This document shows positions 42,907-51,354 of a DNA stretch of 64,000 nucleotides, piece after piece; the first letter of the stretch is position 1, and each line of letters opens with the position of its first letter. Made by a program: the position numbers and the translations under genes. The DNA comes from Pseudomonas sp. Irchel 3E20 (lineage in GTDB: Bacteria; Pseudomonadota; Gammaproteobacteria; Pseudomonadales; Pseudomonadaceae). Under the pieces are notes generated by a model. That model did no database searches. It was not told the DNA's origin and was given only the letters and a program-made list of their open reading frames with translations. The stretch spans positions 1 through 64,000 of the forward strand of contig NZ_FYEE01000013.1 in assembly GCF_900187645.1 (NCBI RefSeq), given 5' to 3'.

Positions 42907-43167
42907 ATGCGTAAGACTTTAGCTATTGCCTTGATGTTGACCGCTTCCCTCGGTCTCGCTGCCTGCGATAAAAAATCCGAGGACAAAGCTCAAGATGCCA
43001 ACCAACATGCTGAGCAAGCCCAGCAAAAAATGAACGAAGCTCAGGATAAAGTGAACGAGGCCGCGAAAGAAAACGTCGAAGCCGCCAAAGATCAGGCTGA
43101 ATCGAACAAGGCCGCCGCAGAAGAAGCCGCTCCGGCCGCCCCTGCCGAAGCCCCTAAAACCAACTAA
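42907..43167 (+). CDS. Small coiled-coil lipoprotein
   Basis: An 86-residue lipoprotein: signal MRKTLAIALMLTASLGLAAC, lipobox LAAC, Cys20 acylated. The mature part is highly charged and Ala-rich (QNEAAK-like heptads such as AEQAQQKMNEAQDKV), predicted as one long helix or coiled coil, with a Pro/Ala-rich tail. The ATG at 42907 follows AATAAGGAGAAA, a strong ribosome site. It may bind peptidoglycan or an envelope partner; function unknown. It is divergent from the thioesterase pair. Confidence 0.82.
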   Translation: MRKTLAIALMLTASLGLAACDKKSEDKAQDANQHAEQAQQKMNEAQDKVNEAAKENVEAAKDQAESNKAAAEEAAPAAPAEAPKTN

Positions 43168-43186
43168 TCGGGTTTTAGCACTGCAA

Positions 43187-43216
43187 AAAGAAACCCGCCA
43201 AGTGCGGGTTTTCTTT
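43187..43216. terminator. Bidirectional terminator between lipoprotein and MAPEG genes
   Basis: Stem AAGAAACCCGC/GCGGGTTTTCTT around a 5-base loop, with A- and T-runs on the two sides, between convergent genes. Confidence 0.85.
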
Positions 43217-43230
43217 TGCCTGGGATTTAA

Positions 43231-43632
43231 CTAAAGCAGCACAGTGCGAAAGGTCGGGCTGAGCATCAACAACAATGAACACACTAAACCGACAAACCAC
43301 ACTAGGCTGCGCTGCCATGCCAAGTCAGCCCAGTAGCACAGCAAGTAAACAACCCGCGCAATGACAAAGATGATCGCCAGGCTATCGATCAGCCAACCGG
43401 CGGTCTGGGTGGTGTGCGCCATCAACACGCCGACGGAAAACAGGATGAACGCCTCGAAACTGTTTTGATGGGCCGCCACGGCGCGGGCGCCGAACCCGGT
43501 CAACTGCGCCTGTTGCTGGCGTGGCAGGTGGTTGTTGTAGCCGCCCTGCTCTTTCATCGCCTTGGCCACCGGCATGCGGGCCACGAAGATCAACAACGCA
43601 CTGATAAACACGCACCAGAACGGGATACTCAT
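43231..43632 (-). CDS. MAPEG-family membrane protein
   Basis: A 133-residue four-helix membrane protein of the MAPEG superfamily (eicosanoid/glutathione metabolism in eukaryotes). The family pattern RAVAAHQNSFEAFILFSVGV is clear. The bacterial members' substrates are unknown. Its ATG overlaps the TAA of the DUF599 gene by one base (TAATG), so both form an operon. Confidence 0.88.
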   Translation of the reverse strand: MSIPFWCVFISALLIFVARMPVAKAMKEQGGYNNHLPRQQQAQLTGFGARAVAAHQNSFEAFILFSVGVLMAHTTQTAGWLIDSLAIIFVIARVVYLLCYWADLAWQRSLVWFVGLVCSLLLMLSPTFRTVLL

Positions 43633-44369
43633 TAATTCACCTCTTTATTGGCATCAGGCAAGGGCGCCTCTGTAGGGGTATAGACCATGACTTCAAGAAC
43701 GTCGGAATGAAACTCGCGGCGATAGAGCACCAGCACCACCCCCGTACTCATCAACATGAACAACCAAGGGCTGACGAACCAGGCCAGCATGGTCATGCCG
43801 AAGTAATAGGAACGCAGGCCAAAGTTGAACTGGTTGGCAGCCATGGAGATCACACGGGCAGCCCGCGACGCGAACGCCTTGCGCTCCTGCTCGGAGACAT
43901 GGCGTTCGCCGATCATGGGTGCGGAACCTACCAGAATCGCCGCGAAGTTGTACTGACGCATGCACCAGCTAAAGGTGAAAAAGGCGTAGACGAAGACCAT
44001 CGCCAGGCACAGCAGCTTGATCTCGGACATGCCCTGGGACGCCTGCTGCACCATCGGAATGTCCGCCAATAACGATACGGCGCGCTCGGAAGCCCCCAGT
44101 ACAGTCAGAATGCCCGCCAGGATAATTAGCGTGCTGGAGGCGAAGAATGAGGCGTTGCGCTCCAGATTGCCGATCACGCTGGCATCGGCGATGCGGTTGT
44201 CACGCAACAGCATGCGGCGCATCCAGTCTTCGCGGTACAGGTGCAGGACACTGGCCAGGCACGCGGTGTCGCGGCCCTTCCAAGTGGCGTAACGGGTATA
44301 CCCGCCCCAGCAGATGACAAACCAGAGGGCGGCGAGAAGGTGGGTCAGATTGGCCTGGATAAACGACAT
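43632..44369 (-). CDS. DUF599 membrane protein
   Basis: A 245-residue integral membrane protein with about four to five hydrophobic segments and the family motifs ASVLHLYREDWMRRMLLRDNR and ASSTLIILAGILTVLG. DUF599 proteins are conserved but of unknown function. It is translationally coupled to the MAPEG gene. I recall the same protein near htpG in P. aeruginosa. Confidence 0.85.
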   Translation of the reverse strand: MSFIQANLTHLLAALWFVICWGGYTRYATWKGRDTACLASVLHLYREDWMRRMLLRDNRIADASVIGNLERNASFFASSTLIILAGILTVLGASERAVSLLADIPMVQQASQGMSEIKLLCLAMVFVYAFFTFSWCMRQYNFAAILVGSAPMIGERHVSEQERKAFASRAARVISMAANQFNFGLRSYYFGMTMLAWFVSPWLFMLMSTGVVLVLYRREFHSDVLEVMVYTPTEAPLPDANKEVN

Positions 44370-44485
44370 GCAATTCCCTGTGAGACGTTGGCGAATATAA
44401 ATCTGGCCGGCCCCAGGCAGCTTCCGGTGCCGACAGACAGACCTTCGACGTTAGCCCACGAAAAAAGACACGACCACGCGCCCAT

Positions 44486-44518
44486 AAAAAATGCCCCGCA
44501 TCGATTGATGCGGGGCAT
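44486..44518 (-). terminator. Rho-independent terminator of brnQ
   Basis: A perfect 12-bp stem ATGCCCCGCATC/GATGCGGGGCAT with a 4-base loop; on the minus strand a T-run (44486-44490) follows. It lies 40 bases beyond the brnQ stop. Confidence 0.9.
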
Positions 44519-44557
44519 TTCAGTACGGCTCGGCGCGCTTGTGGCGGGCCGGCAGAT

Positions 44558-45871
44558 CTACGCGATGGCTTCGCTGCGCTTGCCCAGCAGTCGGTCGCAG
44601 ACTACGGCCAGCATCAGGGTGAAGACACACGGCACCAGCCAGGCCAGGCCTTGCTCGGCCAGCGGCAGGTTGCTCAACTTGGCCGGCAACCAACCCGCCA
44701 GGCCCGCCCCCTTGAGGGCATCGATCAGGCCGAACAGGAACGACACCAGCATCACCGGGCCGACAATGCGGCCCTGCTCCTGCCAGAAGTCTTTGCAGAA
44801 GCTCAAGGCCACCAGCACGATGCACGGCGGGTAAATGGCGGTCAGCACCGGGATCGAGAACGCGATCAACTTGGTCAGGCCCAGGTTGGAAACCAGCAGC
44901 GAGAACGCAGCGAGGATCACCACCAGTGTTTTGTACGACAGCGGTAGCACGCGGCTGAAGTATTCGGCGCAGGCGCAGGTCAGGCCCACGGCGGTCACCA
45001 GACAGGCCAGGGAAATCAGCACCGCAAGGAAACCGCTGCCCAGGGAACCGAAAGTGTGCTGCACATAGGCATGCAGTACCGCCGCGCCATTAGTGGCACC
45101 GGCCGCCACTTCATGGCTGCCCGAACCCAGGCGGAACAGGCTGATGTACACCAACGCCAGGCCCACGCCAGCAATCAGGCCAGCAATGATGGCGTAGCGG
45201 GTAATCAGCGCCGGCGAATCGACGCCACGGGAACGAATGGCGTTGACGATGACGATGCCGAATACCAGTGCGCCCAGGGTATCCATGGTCAGGTAGCCAC
45301 TGATGAACCCTTGAGAGAACGGTGCGGCGACGTATTCAGGGGTGGCGGTGCCAACATCCCCGGCCGGCAGGGCAAACGCGGCGATCCCCAGGGCTGCGAG
45401 GGCAATGATCTTCAAGGGTGCCAGGAAACGCCCGACAGTATCGAGCAGACGGCCCGGGTACAGGGAGATGAAGAACACCAGCAAGAAGTACACGGAGCTA
45501 TAGAGGAACAGCGCCAATGGGCTTTCACCGGTCAGCGGCGCCAGGCCCACTTCAAAGGATACCGTGGCCGTGCGCGGAGTAGCGAACAGCGGGCCGACCG
45601 CCAGGTAGCATGCCGCCGCCAGGATGCCGCCGGCCAGTTTACCGATGGGGCTACTCAGCGCGTCCATCGCACCGCCGACCTTGGCCAAGGCCACGACGGT
45701 AATCACCGGTAGGCCCACGGCGGTAATCAGAAAGCCCAACGCCGCCATCCAGACATGAGGCCCGGACTGCAAACCAACGATAGGCGGGAAGATGATGTTG
45801 CCGGCGCCCACGAAGAGGGCAAAGGTCATAAAACCAAGTGCCAGGATGTCCTGGCCTTTCAACACTTTCAT
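44558..45871 (-). CDS. brnQ: Branched-chain amino acid:sodium symporter BrnQ/BraB
   Basis: A 437-residue permease of the LIVCS family with about 12 hydrophobic segments. The N-terminal FMTFALFVGAGNIIFPPIVG and the LISLACLVTAVGLTCACAEY segment are family signatures. It takes up Leu, Ile and Val with sodium. In P. aeruginosa the gene next to sucD is braB (from memory). It is a single-gene unit with its own terminator. Confidence 0.92.
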   Translation of the reverse strand: MKVLKGQDILALGFMTFALFVGAGNIIFPPIVGLQSGPHVWMAALGFLITAVGLPVITVVALAKVGGAMDALSSPIGKLAGGILAAACYLAVGPLFATPRTATVSFEVGLAPLTGESPLALFLYSSVYFLLVFFISLYPGRLLDTVGRFLAPLKIIALAALGIAAFALPAGDVGTATPEYVAAPFSQGFISGYLTMDTLGALVFGIVIVNAIRSRGVDSPALITRYAIIAGLIAGVGLALVYISLFRLGSGSHEVAAGATNGAAVLHAYVQHTFGSLGSGFLAVLISLACLVTAVGLTCACAEYFSRVLPLSYKTLVVILAAFSLLVSNLGLTKLIAFSIPVLTAIYPPCIVLVALSFCKDFWQEQGRIVGPVMLVSFLFGLIDALKGAGLAGWLPAKLSNLPLAEQGLAWLVPCVFTLMLAVVCDRLLGKRSEAIA

Positions 45872-46290
45872 TTAGGGAAATACCACACTACTGAATCGGA
45901 ATTTAGAGAGGGACTTCCCTATGGATGAGGGAAATGCTGTCGGTCCGTTTGGGACTGACCCGTTTAGCGCGGCACTTCCTTGTGGGGAGCAGACGCATAA
46001 AGAGGCGGCTAGCGTACAGAAATTGCGTGATAAACGCACTGTTAGGGGGCGCACTGTCCGATAAACGACATCTCAATGTCGTGTTCTTGTAAAAGCAGCA
46101 CGTGACTCGCTACAACCGGCAACCATGCCCACGTGCTTTTCTCTTGCAGCTCAAAACTTGCCGCTTACGCCTGCGCTTGAAGCACAAAGGCCACCCCGAG
46201 GGGTGGCCTTTGTAGTAGAGCGCTACAAGCTGCAACTCAGAGAACGAACGCTCTTCTCTACAGCTTAAAACTGGCAGCTTGCGGCGGCTC
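45872..46290. other. Non-coding gap between brnQ and sucD
   Basis: 419 bases without a supported gene. It holds the brnQ leader, a perfect 7-bp stem-loop ACGACAT/ATGTCGT (46065-46082), a longer stem-loop GCACGTG/CACGTGC with a 25-base loop and a trailing TTTT on the plus strand (46098-46140), repeats of the AGCTTGCAGC type (46141-46180 and 46221-46290), and the sucD terminator. A small RNA is possible but no plus-strand promoter is convincing. Confidence 0.6.
46184..46213 (-). terminator. Hairpin terminator of sucD
   Basis: A perfect 14-bp inverted repeat ACAAAGGCCACCCC with its complement and a 2-base centre, about 80 bases after the sucD stop. The stem is very stable, but the T-run is short. 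Confidence 0.6.
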
Positions 46291-47172
46291 TTACTTGATC
46301 GCCCAGCCAGTCAGCTCGGACAGTGCCTTGCCGATGTCTGCCAGCGAACGCACGGTTTTCACGCCGGCGTCTTCCAGGGCAGCAAACTTCTCGTCTGCAG
46401 TGCCTTTGCCGCCGGAGATGATTGCGCCCGCATGGCCCATGCGCTTGCCCGCAGGGGCAGTCACACCAGCGATGTAGGAAACAACCGGCTTGGTCACGTT
46501 TGCCTTGATGTAGGCAGCCGCTTCTTCTTCAGCCGAACCGCCGATCTCACCGATCATCACGATCGCTTCGGTCTTCGGGTCTTCCTGGAACAGTTTCAGG
46601 ATGTCGATGAAGTTCGAGCCTGGGATCGGGTCACCGCCGATGCCGACGCAAGTCGACTGACCGAAACCGGCGTCAGTAGTCTGCTTCACAGCTTCGTAGG
46701 TCAGGGTGCCGGAACGGGAAACGATACCGACCTTGCCTGGCAAGTGAATGTGACCTGGCATGATGCCAATCTTGCATTCGCCCGGGGTGATTACGCCTGG
46801 GCAGTTAGGGCCGATCAGGACCACGCCCAGTTCGTCGCACTTGACCTTGGCATCCAGCATGTCCAGGGTAGGAATGCCTTCGGTGATGCACACGATCAGC
46901 TTGATGCCGCCGAACGCCGCTTCAAGGATGGAGTCCTTGCAGAAAGGAGCTGGAACGTAGATCACGCTGGCGGTTGCGCCAGTGGCTGCTACAGCGTCTT
47001 TCACGGTGTTGAACACTGGCAGGCCCAGGTGTTCGGTGCCGCCTTTGCCTGGAGTCACGCCGCCAACCATCTTGGTGCCGTATTCGAGGGCTTGCTGGGT
47101 GTGGAAGCTACCCTGGGAACCGGTGATGCCCTGGCAGATAACCTTGGTGTCTTTGTTAATCAGGACGCTCAT
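46291..47172 (-). CDS. sucD: Succinyl-CoA synthetase alpha subunit
   Basis: A 293-residue subunit with the CoA-binding domain (CQGITGSQGSFHTQQAL) and the phosphohistidine in GHAGAIISGGKGTADEK. With SucC it converts succinyl-CoA to succinate with nucleoside triphosphate formation. Its ATG overlaps the sucC stop by one base. It is the last gene of the sdh-suc block. Confidence 0.97.
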   Translation of the reverse strand: MSVLINKDTKVICQGITGSQGSFHTQQALEYGTKMVGGVTPGKGGTEHLGLPVFNTVKDAVAATGATASVIYVPAPFCKDSILEAAFGGIKLIVCITEGIPTLDMLDAKVKCDELGVVLIGPNCPGVITPGECKIGIMPGHIHLPGKVGIVSRSGTLTYEAVKQTTDAGFGQSTCVGIGGDPIPGSNFIDILKLFQEDPKTEAIVMIGEIGGSAEEEAAAYIKANVTKPVVSYIAGVTAPAGKRMGHAGAIISGGKGTADEKFAALEDAGVKTVRSLADIGKALSELTGWAIK

Positions 47173-48338
47173 TATTTGCCCTCCGCAGCTTTGACGACTT
47201 GTTGAGCAGCGTCGGTCAGGCTGGTAGCAGCGATGATGTTCAAACCGCTTTCTGCCAGTACTTTAGCGCCCAGTTCAGCGTTGTTGCCTTCAAGGCGAAC
47301 AACAACCGGGATTTTCACGCCGACTTCTTTCACTGCACCGATGATGCCTTCGGCAATCATGTCGCAACGAACGATGCCGCCGAAGATGTTGACCAGTACT
47401 GCAGCGACGTTAGCGTCGGACAGGATGATCTTGAACGCTTCGGTAACGCGTTCCTTGGTAGCGCCGCCGCCCACGTCGAGGAAGTTGGCTGGCTTGCCGC
47501 CATGCAGGTTGACGATGTCCATGGTGCCCATGGCCAGGCCAGCACCGTTGACCATGCAACCGATGTTGCCTTCCAGCGCTACGTAGTTCAGCTCGAACTT
47601 GGCAGCGTGCGCTTCGCGCGGATCGTCCTGCGACGGATCGTGGAAAGTCTTCAGCTTAGGCTGGCGGTACATTGCGTTGGCGTCGATGTTGATCTTGGCA
47701 TCGAGGCAGTGCAGGTCGCCATCAGCCTTGATAACCAGCGGGTTCACTTCCAGCAGGGCCAGATCGTGATCCTGGAACAGCTTGGCCAGACCAACGAAGA
47801 TCTTGGCGAACTGAGCCACTTGCTTGCCTTCCAGGCCCAGCTGGAAAGCCAGCTCGCGACCCTGGAACGGCTGAGCGCCGACCAGTGGATCGATGGTGGC
47901 CTTGAGGATTTTCTCTGGGGTGTCGTGAGCGATTTTCTCGATGTCCACGCCACCTTCGGTGGAAGCCATGAACACGATGCGACGGCTCGAACGGTCAACG
48001 ACAGCGCCCAGGTACAGCTCTTTGGCGATATCAGTGCACGATTCAACCAGGATCTTGGTGACTGGCTGGCCGTTGGCGTCAGTCTGGTAAGTCACCAGAC
48101 GCTTGCCCAACCACTGTTGAGCGAATGCTTTGGCGTCTTCTTTGCTGCGAACCAGCTTTACGCCGCCCGCTTTACCGCGACCACCAGCGTGGACCTGGGC
48201 TTTGACAACCCACTCGGTGCCGCCGATTTTGTCGCAAGCTTCTGCTGCCGCTTCCGGAGTGTCTACTGCAAAACCCTGGGATACTGGCAGGCCGTATTCA
48301 GCGAACAGCTGCTTACCCTGATACTCGTGAAGATTCAT
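47172..48338 (-). CDS. sucC: Succinyl-CoA synthetase beta subunit
   Basis: A 388-residue subunit with an N-terminal ATP-grasp domain (MNLHEYQGKQLFAEYGLPV; VKAQVHAGGRGKAGGVKLV) and the C-terminal DVGGGATKERVTEAF, which shapes the nucleotide and metal site. It is separated from lpdG by 218 bases containing two inverted repeats, so it may be expressed partly on its own. Confidence 0.97.
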   Translation of the reverse strand: MNLHEYQGKQLFAEYGLPVSQGFAVDTPEAAAEACDKIGGTEWVVKAQVHAGGRGKAGGVKLVRSKEDAKAFAQQWLGKRLVTYQTDANGQPVTKILVESCTDIAKELYLGAVVDRSSRRIVFMASTEGGVDIEKIAHDTPEKILKATIDPLVGAQPFQGRELAFQLGLEGKQVAQFAKIFVGLAKLFQDHDLALLEVNPLVIKADGDLHCLDAKINIDANAMYRQPKLKTFHDPSQDDPREAHAAKFELNYVALEGNIGCMVNGAGLAMGTMDIVNLHGGKPANFLDVGGGATKERVTEAFKIILSDANVAAVLVNIFGGIVRCDMIAEGIIGAVKEVGVKIPVVVRLEGNNAELGAKVLAESGLNIIAATSLTDAAQQVVKAAEGK

Positions 48339-48422
48339 GCTTATTACCGTCTTCGTTAGGTACTGCGCATTCGGCGCTGCACTTTCATAAGTGCCGCACC
48401 ACCTGTGACTGCTGCTTGCGCA

Positions 48423-48466
48423 GTTTCATCGCCTGCCCCACCCGAAGGCCGGGCAGTCGGTGAAAC
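48423..48466. repeat. Long stem-loop in the lpdG-sucC gap
   Basis: Arms GTTTCATCGCCTGCCC (48423-48438) and GGGCAGTCGGTGAAAC (48451-48466) pair at 14 of 16 positions around a 12-base loop. No T-run follows on the minus strand. It may slow or process the polycistronic mRNA. Confidence 0.65.
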
Positions 48467-48498
48467 TACACAAGGCTGCGTCCAGCGGACATTCCGCG

Positions 48499-48522
48499 GT
48501 GAGTCTTGCGCGCAAGGCTCAC
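48499..48522. repeat. 24-base palindrome downstream of lpdG
   Basis: The left half GTGAGTCTTGCG pairs with the right half CGCAAGGCTCAC at 11 of 12 positions, with no loop bases. It lies 35 bases after the lpdG stop on the minus strand, next to the stem-loop at 48423. It could be a terminator or pause hairpin, or a protein-binding site. Confidence 0.55.
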
Positions 48523-48556
48523 GACGGGCAACCGCCGTGGTTTCTTATTATCTTGC

Positions 48557-49993
48557 TTAGCGTTTCTTGCGGTTGGCGATGTGGATGGCTTGGCCATTCA
48601 CCGCCAACGCGGCTTCGTGCAACGCTTCGGACAGGGTCGGATGGGAGAAGACCATCATGCCGATATCCTCGGCACTGGTGCCGAATTCCATACCGATAGC
48701 GCCCTGCTGAACCAGTTCTGCAGCGCCCGGGCCGATCACGTGAACACCCAGTACGCGGTCGGTCTTGGCGTCGGCGATGACTTTGACAAAACCACCGGTG
48801 TCGTTGGCTGCCATGGCACGGCCACTGGCGGCGAACGGAAAGGTGCCGACGTTAACTTCAACGCCTTCAGCTTTCAAGGCTTGCTCGGTTTTACCGACCC
48901 ATGCGATTTCCGGATGGGTGTAGATAACCGAAGGGATCAGGTCGTAGTTCATCTGGGCTTTGTGGCCCTTGATGCGCTCGGCCACCATGATGCCTTCTTC
49001 GGAAGCCTTGTGCGCCAGCATCATGCCGCGCACCACATCGCCGATCGCGTAGACGCCAGGAACGCTGGTCGCGCACTGGTCGTCAACGAAGATGAAGCCA
49101 CGTTCGTCGATGGTCACACCGCTGTCAGCCGCCAGCAGATCGGTGGTCACCGGACGGCGACCAACGGCTACGATCAGCTTGTCGAAGGTGATGGTCTGTT
49201 CGCCGTTGGCGTCGGTGTAGGTCACCACGACTTCTTCGCCGTTGACCTTGGAGCCGGTGACGCGAGCGCCCAGCTTGATGTCCAGACCTTGTTTGGTCAG
49301 GGTTTTCAGGGCTTCTTTGGACACAGCGGTGTCGGCAGCCATCAGGAAGGTATCCAGGGCTTCCAGGACAGTCACTTGCGCGCCCAGACGGGACCAGACG
49401 GAACCCAGTTCCAGGCCAATCACGCCAGCGCCGATCACGCCCAGGCGTTTTGGCACGGCCTGGAATTCCAGGGCACCGGTGGAATCAACGATGACGTTGT
49501 TGTCCACTGGAGCTGGTGGAATGTCGATCGGACGCGAGCCAGAGGCCAGGATCACGTGCTCGGCTTCGATCACTTCAACCGAACCGTCAGGCTTGGTCAG
49601 CTCGACTTTCTTGCCGGCCAGCAACTTGCCGTGGCCTTGCAGGGAAGTCACGCCATTGGCTTTGAACAGGGTCGCAACGCCGGAGGTCAGGCCTTTGACG
49701 ATATTTGCCTTGCGGCCAACCATGGCAGCAACGTCCATGGTCACGCCTGCGTGATTGATACCGTGGATGGCAAAACCATCCTGGGCTTCGTGGAATTTCC
49801 AGGAGCTGTCCAGCAGCGCCTTGGAAGGAATGCAACCTACGTTCAGGCAAGTGCCGCCCAACGCCAGCTTGCCTTCCTTGTCGGTGTATTTCTCGATGCA
49901 GGCAGTCGTGAGGCCCAGTTGCGCAGCCTTGATGGCCGCGACGTAGCCGCCAGGGCCCGCACCAATCACTACAACGTCAAATTTCTGAGACAT
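48557..49993 (-). CDS. lpdG: Dihydrolipoyl dehydrogenase (E3)
   Basis: A 478-residue flavoprotein that reoxidises lipoamide for the 2-oxoglutarate dehydrogenase and other complexes. It shows the FAD motif VVIGAGPGGYVAAIKAAQLG, the redox disulfide in GGTCLNVGCIPSKALL and the C-terminal His-Glu pair (SHPTLSEALHEA). The ATG at 49993 (MSQKFDVVVIG) is preferred over an in-frame start 27 bases upstream. By position after sucB it is the LPD-Glc type of Pseudomonas. Confidence 0.96.
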   Translation of the reverse strand: MSQKFDVVVIGAGPGGYVAAIKAAQLGLTTACIEKYTDKEGKLALGGTCLNVGCIPSKALLDSSWKFHEAQDGFAIHGINHAGVTMDVAAMVGRKANIVKGLTSGVATLFKANGVTSLQGHGKLLAGKKVELTKPDGSVEVIEAEHVILASGSRPIDIPPAPVDNNVIVDSTGALEFQAVPKRLGVIGAGVIGLELGSVWSRLGAQVTVLEALDTFLMAADTAVSKEALKTLTKQGLDIKLGARVTGSKVNGEEVVVTYTDANGEQTITFDKLIVAVGRRPVTTDLLAADSGVTIDERGFIFVDDQCATSVPGVYAIGDVVRGMMLAHKASEEGIMVAERIKGHKAQMNYDLIPSVIYTHPEIAWVGKTEQALKAEGVEVNVGTFPFAASGRAMAANDTGGFVKVIADAKTDRVLGVHVIGPGAAELVQQGAIGMEFGTSAEDIGMMVFSHPTLSEALHEAALAVNGQAIHIANRKKR

Positions 49994-50025
49994 GAAAATA
50001 GATCCTCTATTTAGCGACAAGCTTT

Positions 50026-50085
50026 AGCGTCAAGCTGCAAGCCAAGCTGATTTTTCTTACAGCCTGCAGCTCGCAACTTGACGCT
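50026..50085. repeat. Large stem-loop between sucB and lpdG
   Basis: Arms AGCGTCAAGCTGCAAGC (50026-50042) and GCTCGCAACTTGACGCT (50069-50085) pair at 15 of 17 positions. The element fills most of the 99-base intercistronic gap and contains the AGCTGCAAGC motif also seen near sucD and actP. Confidence 0.7.
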
Positions 50086-50092
50086 GCTTCTA

Positions 50093-51310
50093 TCAGATAT
50101 CCAGGAGCAAGCGAGCCGGGTCTTCCAGCAGGTTCTTGATGGTTACCAGGAAAGTCACGGCTTCTTTACCATCGATCAAACGGTGATCGTAGGACAGGGC
50201 CAGGTACATCATCGGACGGATCACGACCTGACCATTGATCGCCATAGGGCGTTGCAGGATGTTGTGCATACCCAGGATCGCTGCTTGCGGCGGGTTGACG
50301 ATCGGGGTCGACATCATCGAGCCGAATGTACCACCGTTGGTGATGGTGAAAGTACCACCGGTCATTTCGTCCATCGACAGCTTACCGTCGCGAGCCTTCT
50401 TACCGAAAGTGGCGATGCCACCTTCGATTTCAGCCAGGCTCATCAGTTCGGCGTTACGCAGAACCGGTACAACCAGACCGCGATCGCTGGAAACCGCAAC
50501 ACCGACGTCGGCATAGCCGTGGTAGACGATATCGCCGCCATCGATCGAAGCGTTGACTGCCGGGAAGCGTTTCAGCGCTTCGGTGGCCGCTTTCACGAAG
50601 AACGACATGAAGCCCAGGCGTACGCCGTTGTGGGACTTCTCGAACAGGTCCTTGTACTTCGAACGCAGGGCCATGACTTCGGTCATGTCGACTTCGTTGA
50701 AGGTAGTCAGCATCGCCATGTTCGACTGGGCTTCAACCAGGCGCTTGGCCACGGTGGCGCGAACGCGGGTCATCGGAACACGCTTCTCGACGCGATCACC
50801 GGCAGCGAACACCGGGGCAGCGGCGGCAGGCGCAGCAGCCTTGGCAGGTGCGGCGGCCGGGGCGGCTTTCTTGGCCGCAACGGCTGCAACGACGTCTTCC
50901 TTGGTCACACGACCACCTTTGCCGGTGCCGGCAACGGAAGCAATGTTGATACCGCTTTCTTCAGCCAGCTTGCGCGCAGCAGGTGCGGCAACAGGATCGT
51001 CTTCACCACCGGCAGCAGGCGCAGCGGCCTGTGCAGGAGCGGCAGCAGCGGCTGCGGGAGCCGCGGCAACACCGCCCGCCTCGATCGAACCCAGTACCTG
51101 GTTAGAAAGGACGGTAGCGCCCTCTTCGGCAACGATGGCACCCAGGACGCCGTCGGCTTCGGCCAACACTTCCAGTACAACCTTGTCGGTCTCGATGTCG
51201 ACGATCAGGTCGTCACGCTTTACAGCGTCGCCTGGTTTTTTGTGCCAGGTGGCAACGGTGCCATCGGCAACCGATTCCGGGAATGACGGGGCTTTGATTT
51301 CGATAGCCAT
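50093..51310 (-). CDS. sucB: Dihydrolipoyllysine succinyltransferase (E2o)
   Basis: A 405-residue E2: lipoyl domain with Lys43 (DIETDKVVLEV), Ala/Pro-rich linker (about 80-115), peripheral-subunit-binding domain (ARKLAEESGINIASVAGTG), second Ala-rich linker, and catalytic domain with the His-Asp motif SYDHRLIDGKEA. It forms the core of the 2-oxoglutarate dehydrogenase complex with SucA and LpdG. Confidence 0.97.
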   Translation of the reverse strand: MAIEIKAPSFPESVADGTVATWHKKPGDAVKRDDLIVDIETDKVVLEVLAEADGVLGAIVAEEGATVLSNQVLGSIEAGGVAAAPAAAAAAPAQAAAPAAGGEDDPVAAPAARKLAEESGINIASVAGTGKGGRVTKEDVVAAVAAKKAAPAAAPAKAAAPAAAAPVFAAGDRVEKRVPMTRVRATVAKRLVEAQSNMAMLTTFNEVDMTEVMALRSKYKDLFEKSHNGVRLGFMSFFVKAATEALKRFPAVNASIDGGDIVYHGYADVGVAVSSDRGLVVPVLRNAELMSLAEIEGGIATFGKKARDGKLSMDEMTGGTFTITNGGTFGSMMSTPIVNPPQAAILGMHNILQRPMAINGQVVIRPMMYLALSYDHRLIDGKEAVTFLVTIKNLLEDPARLLLDI

Positions 51311-51354
51311 TATCTGTGGGTCCTTAAAATTCGGTTTCAGTCAGCGCGAAGGCG

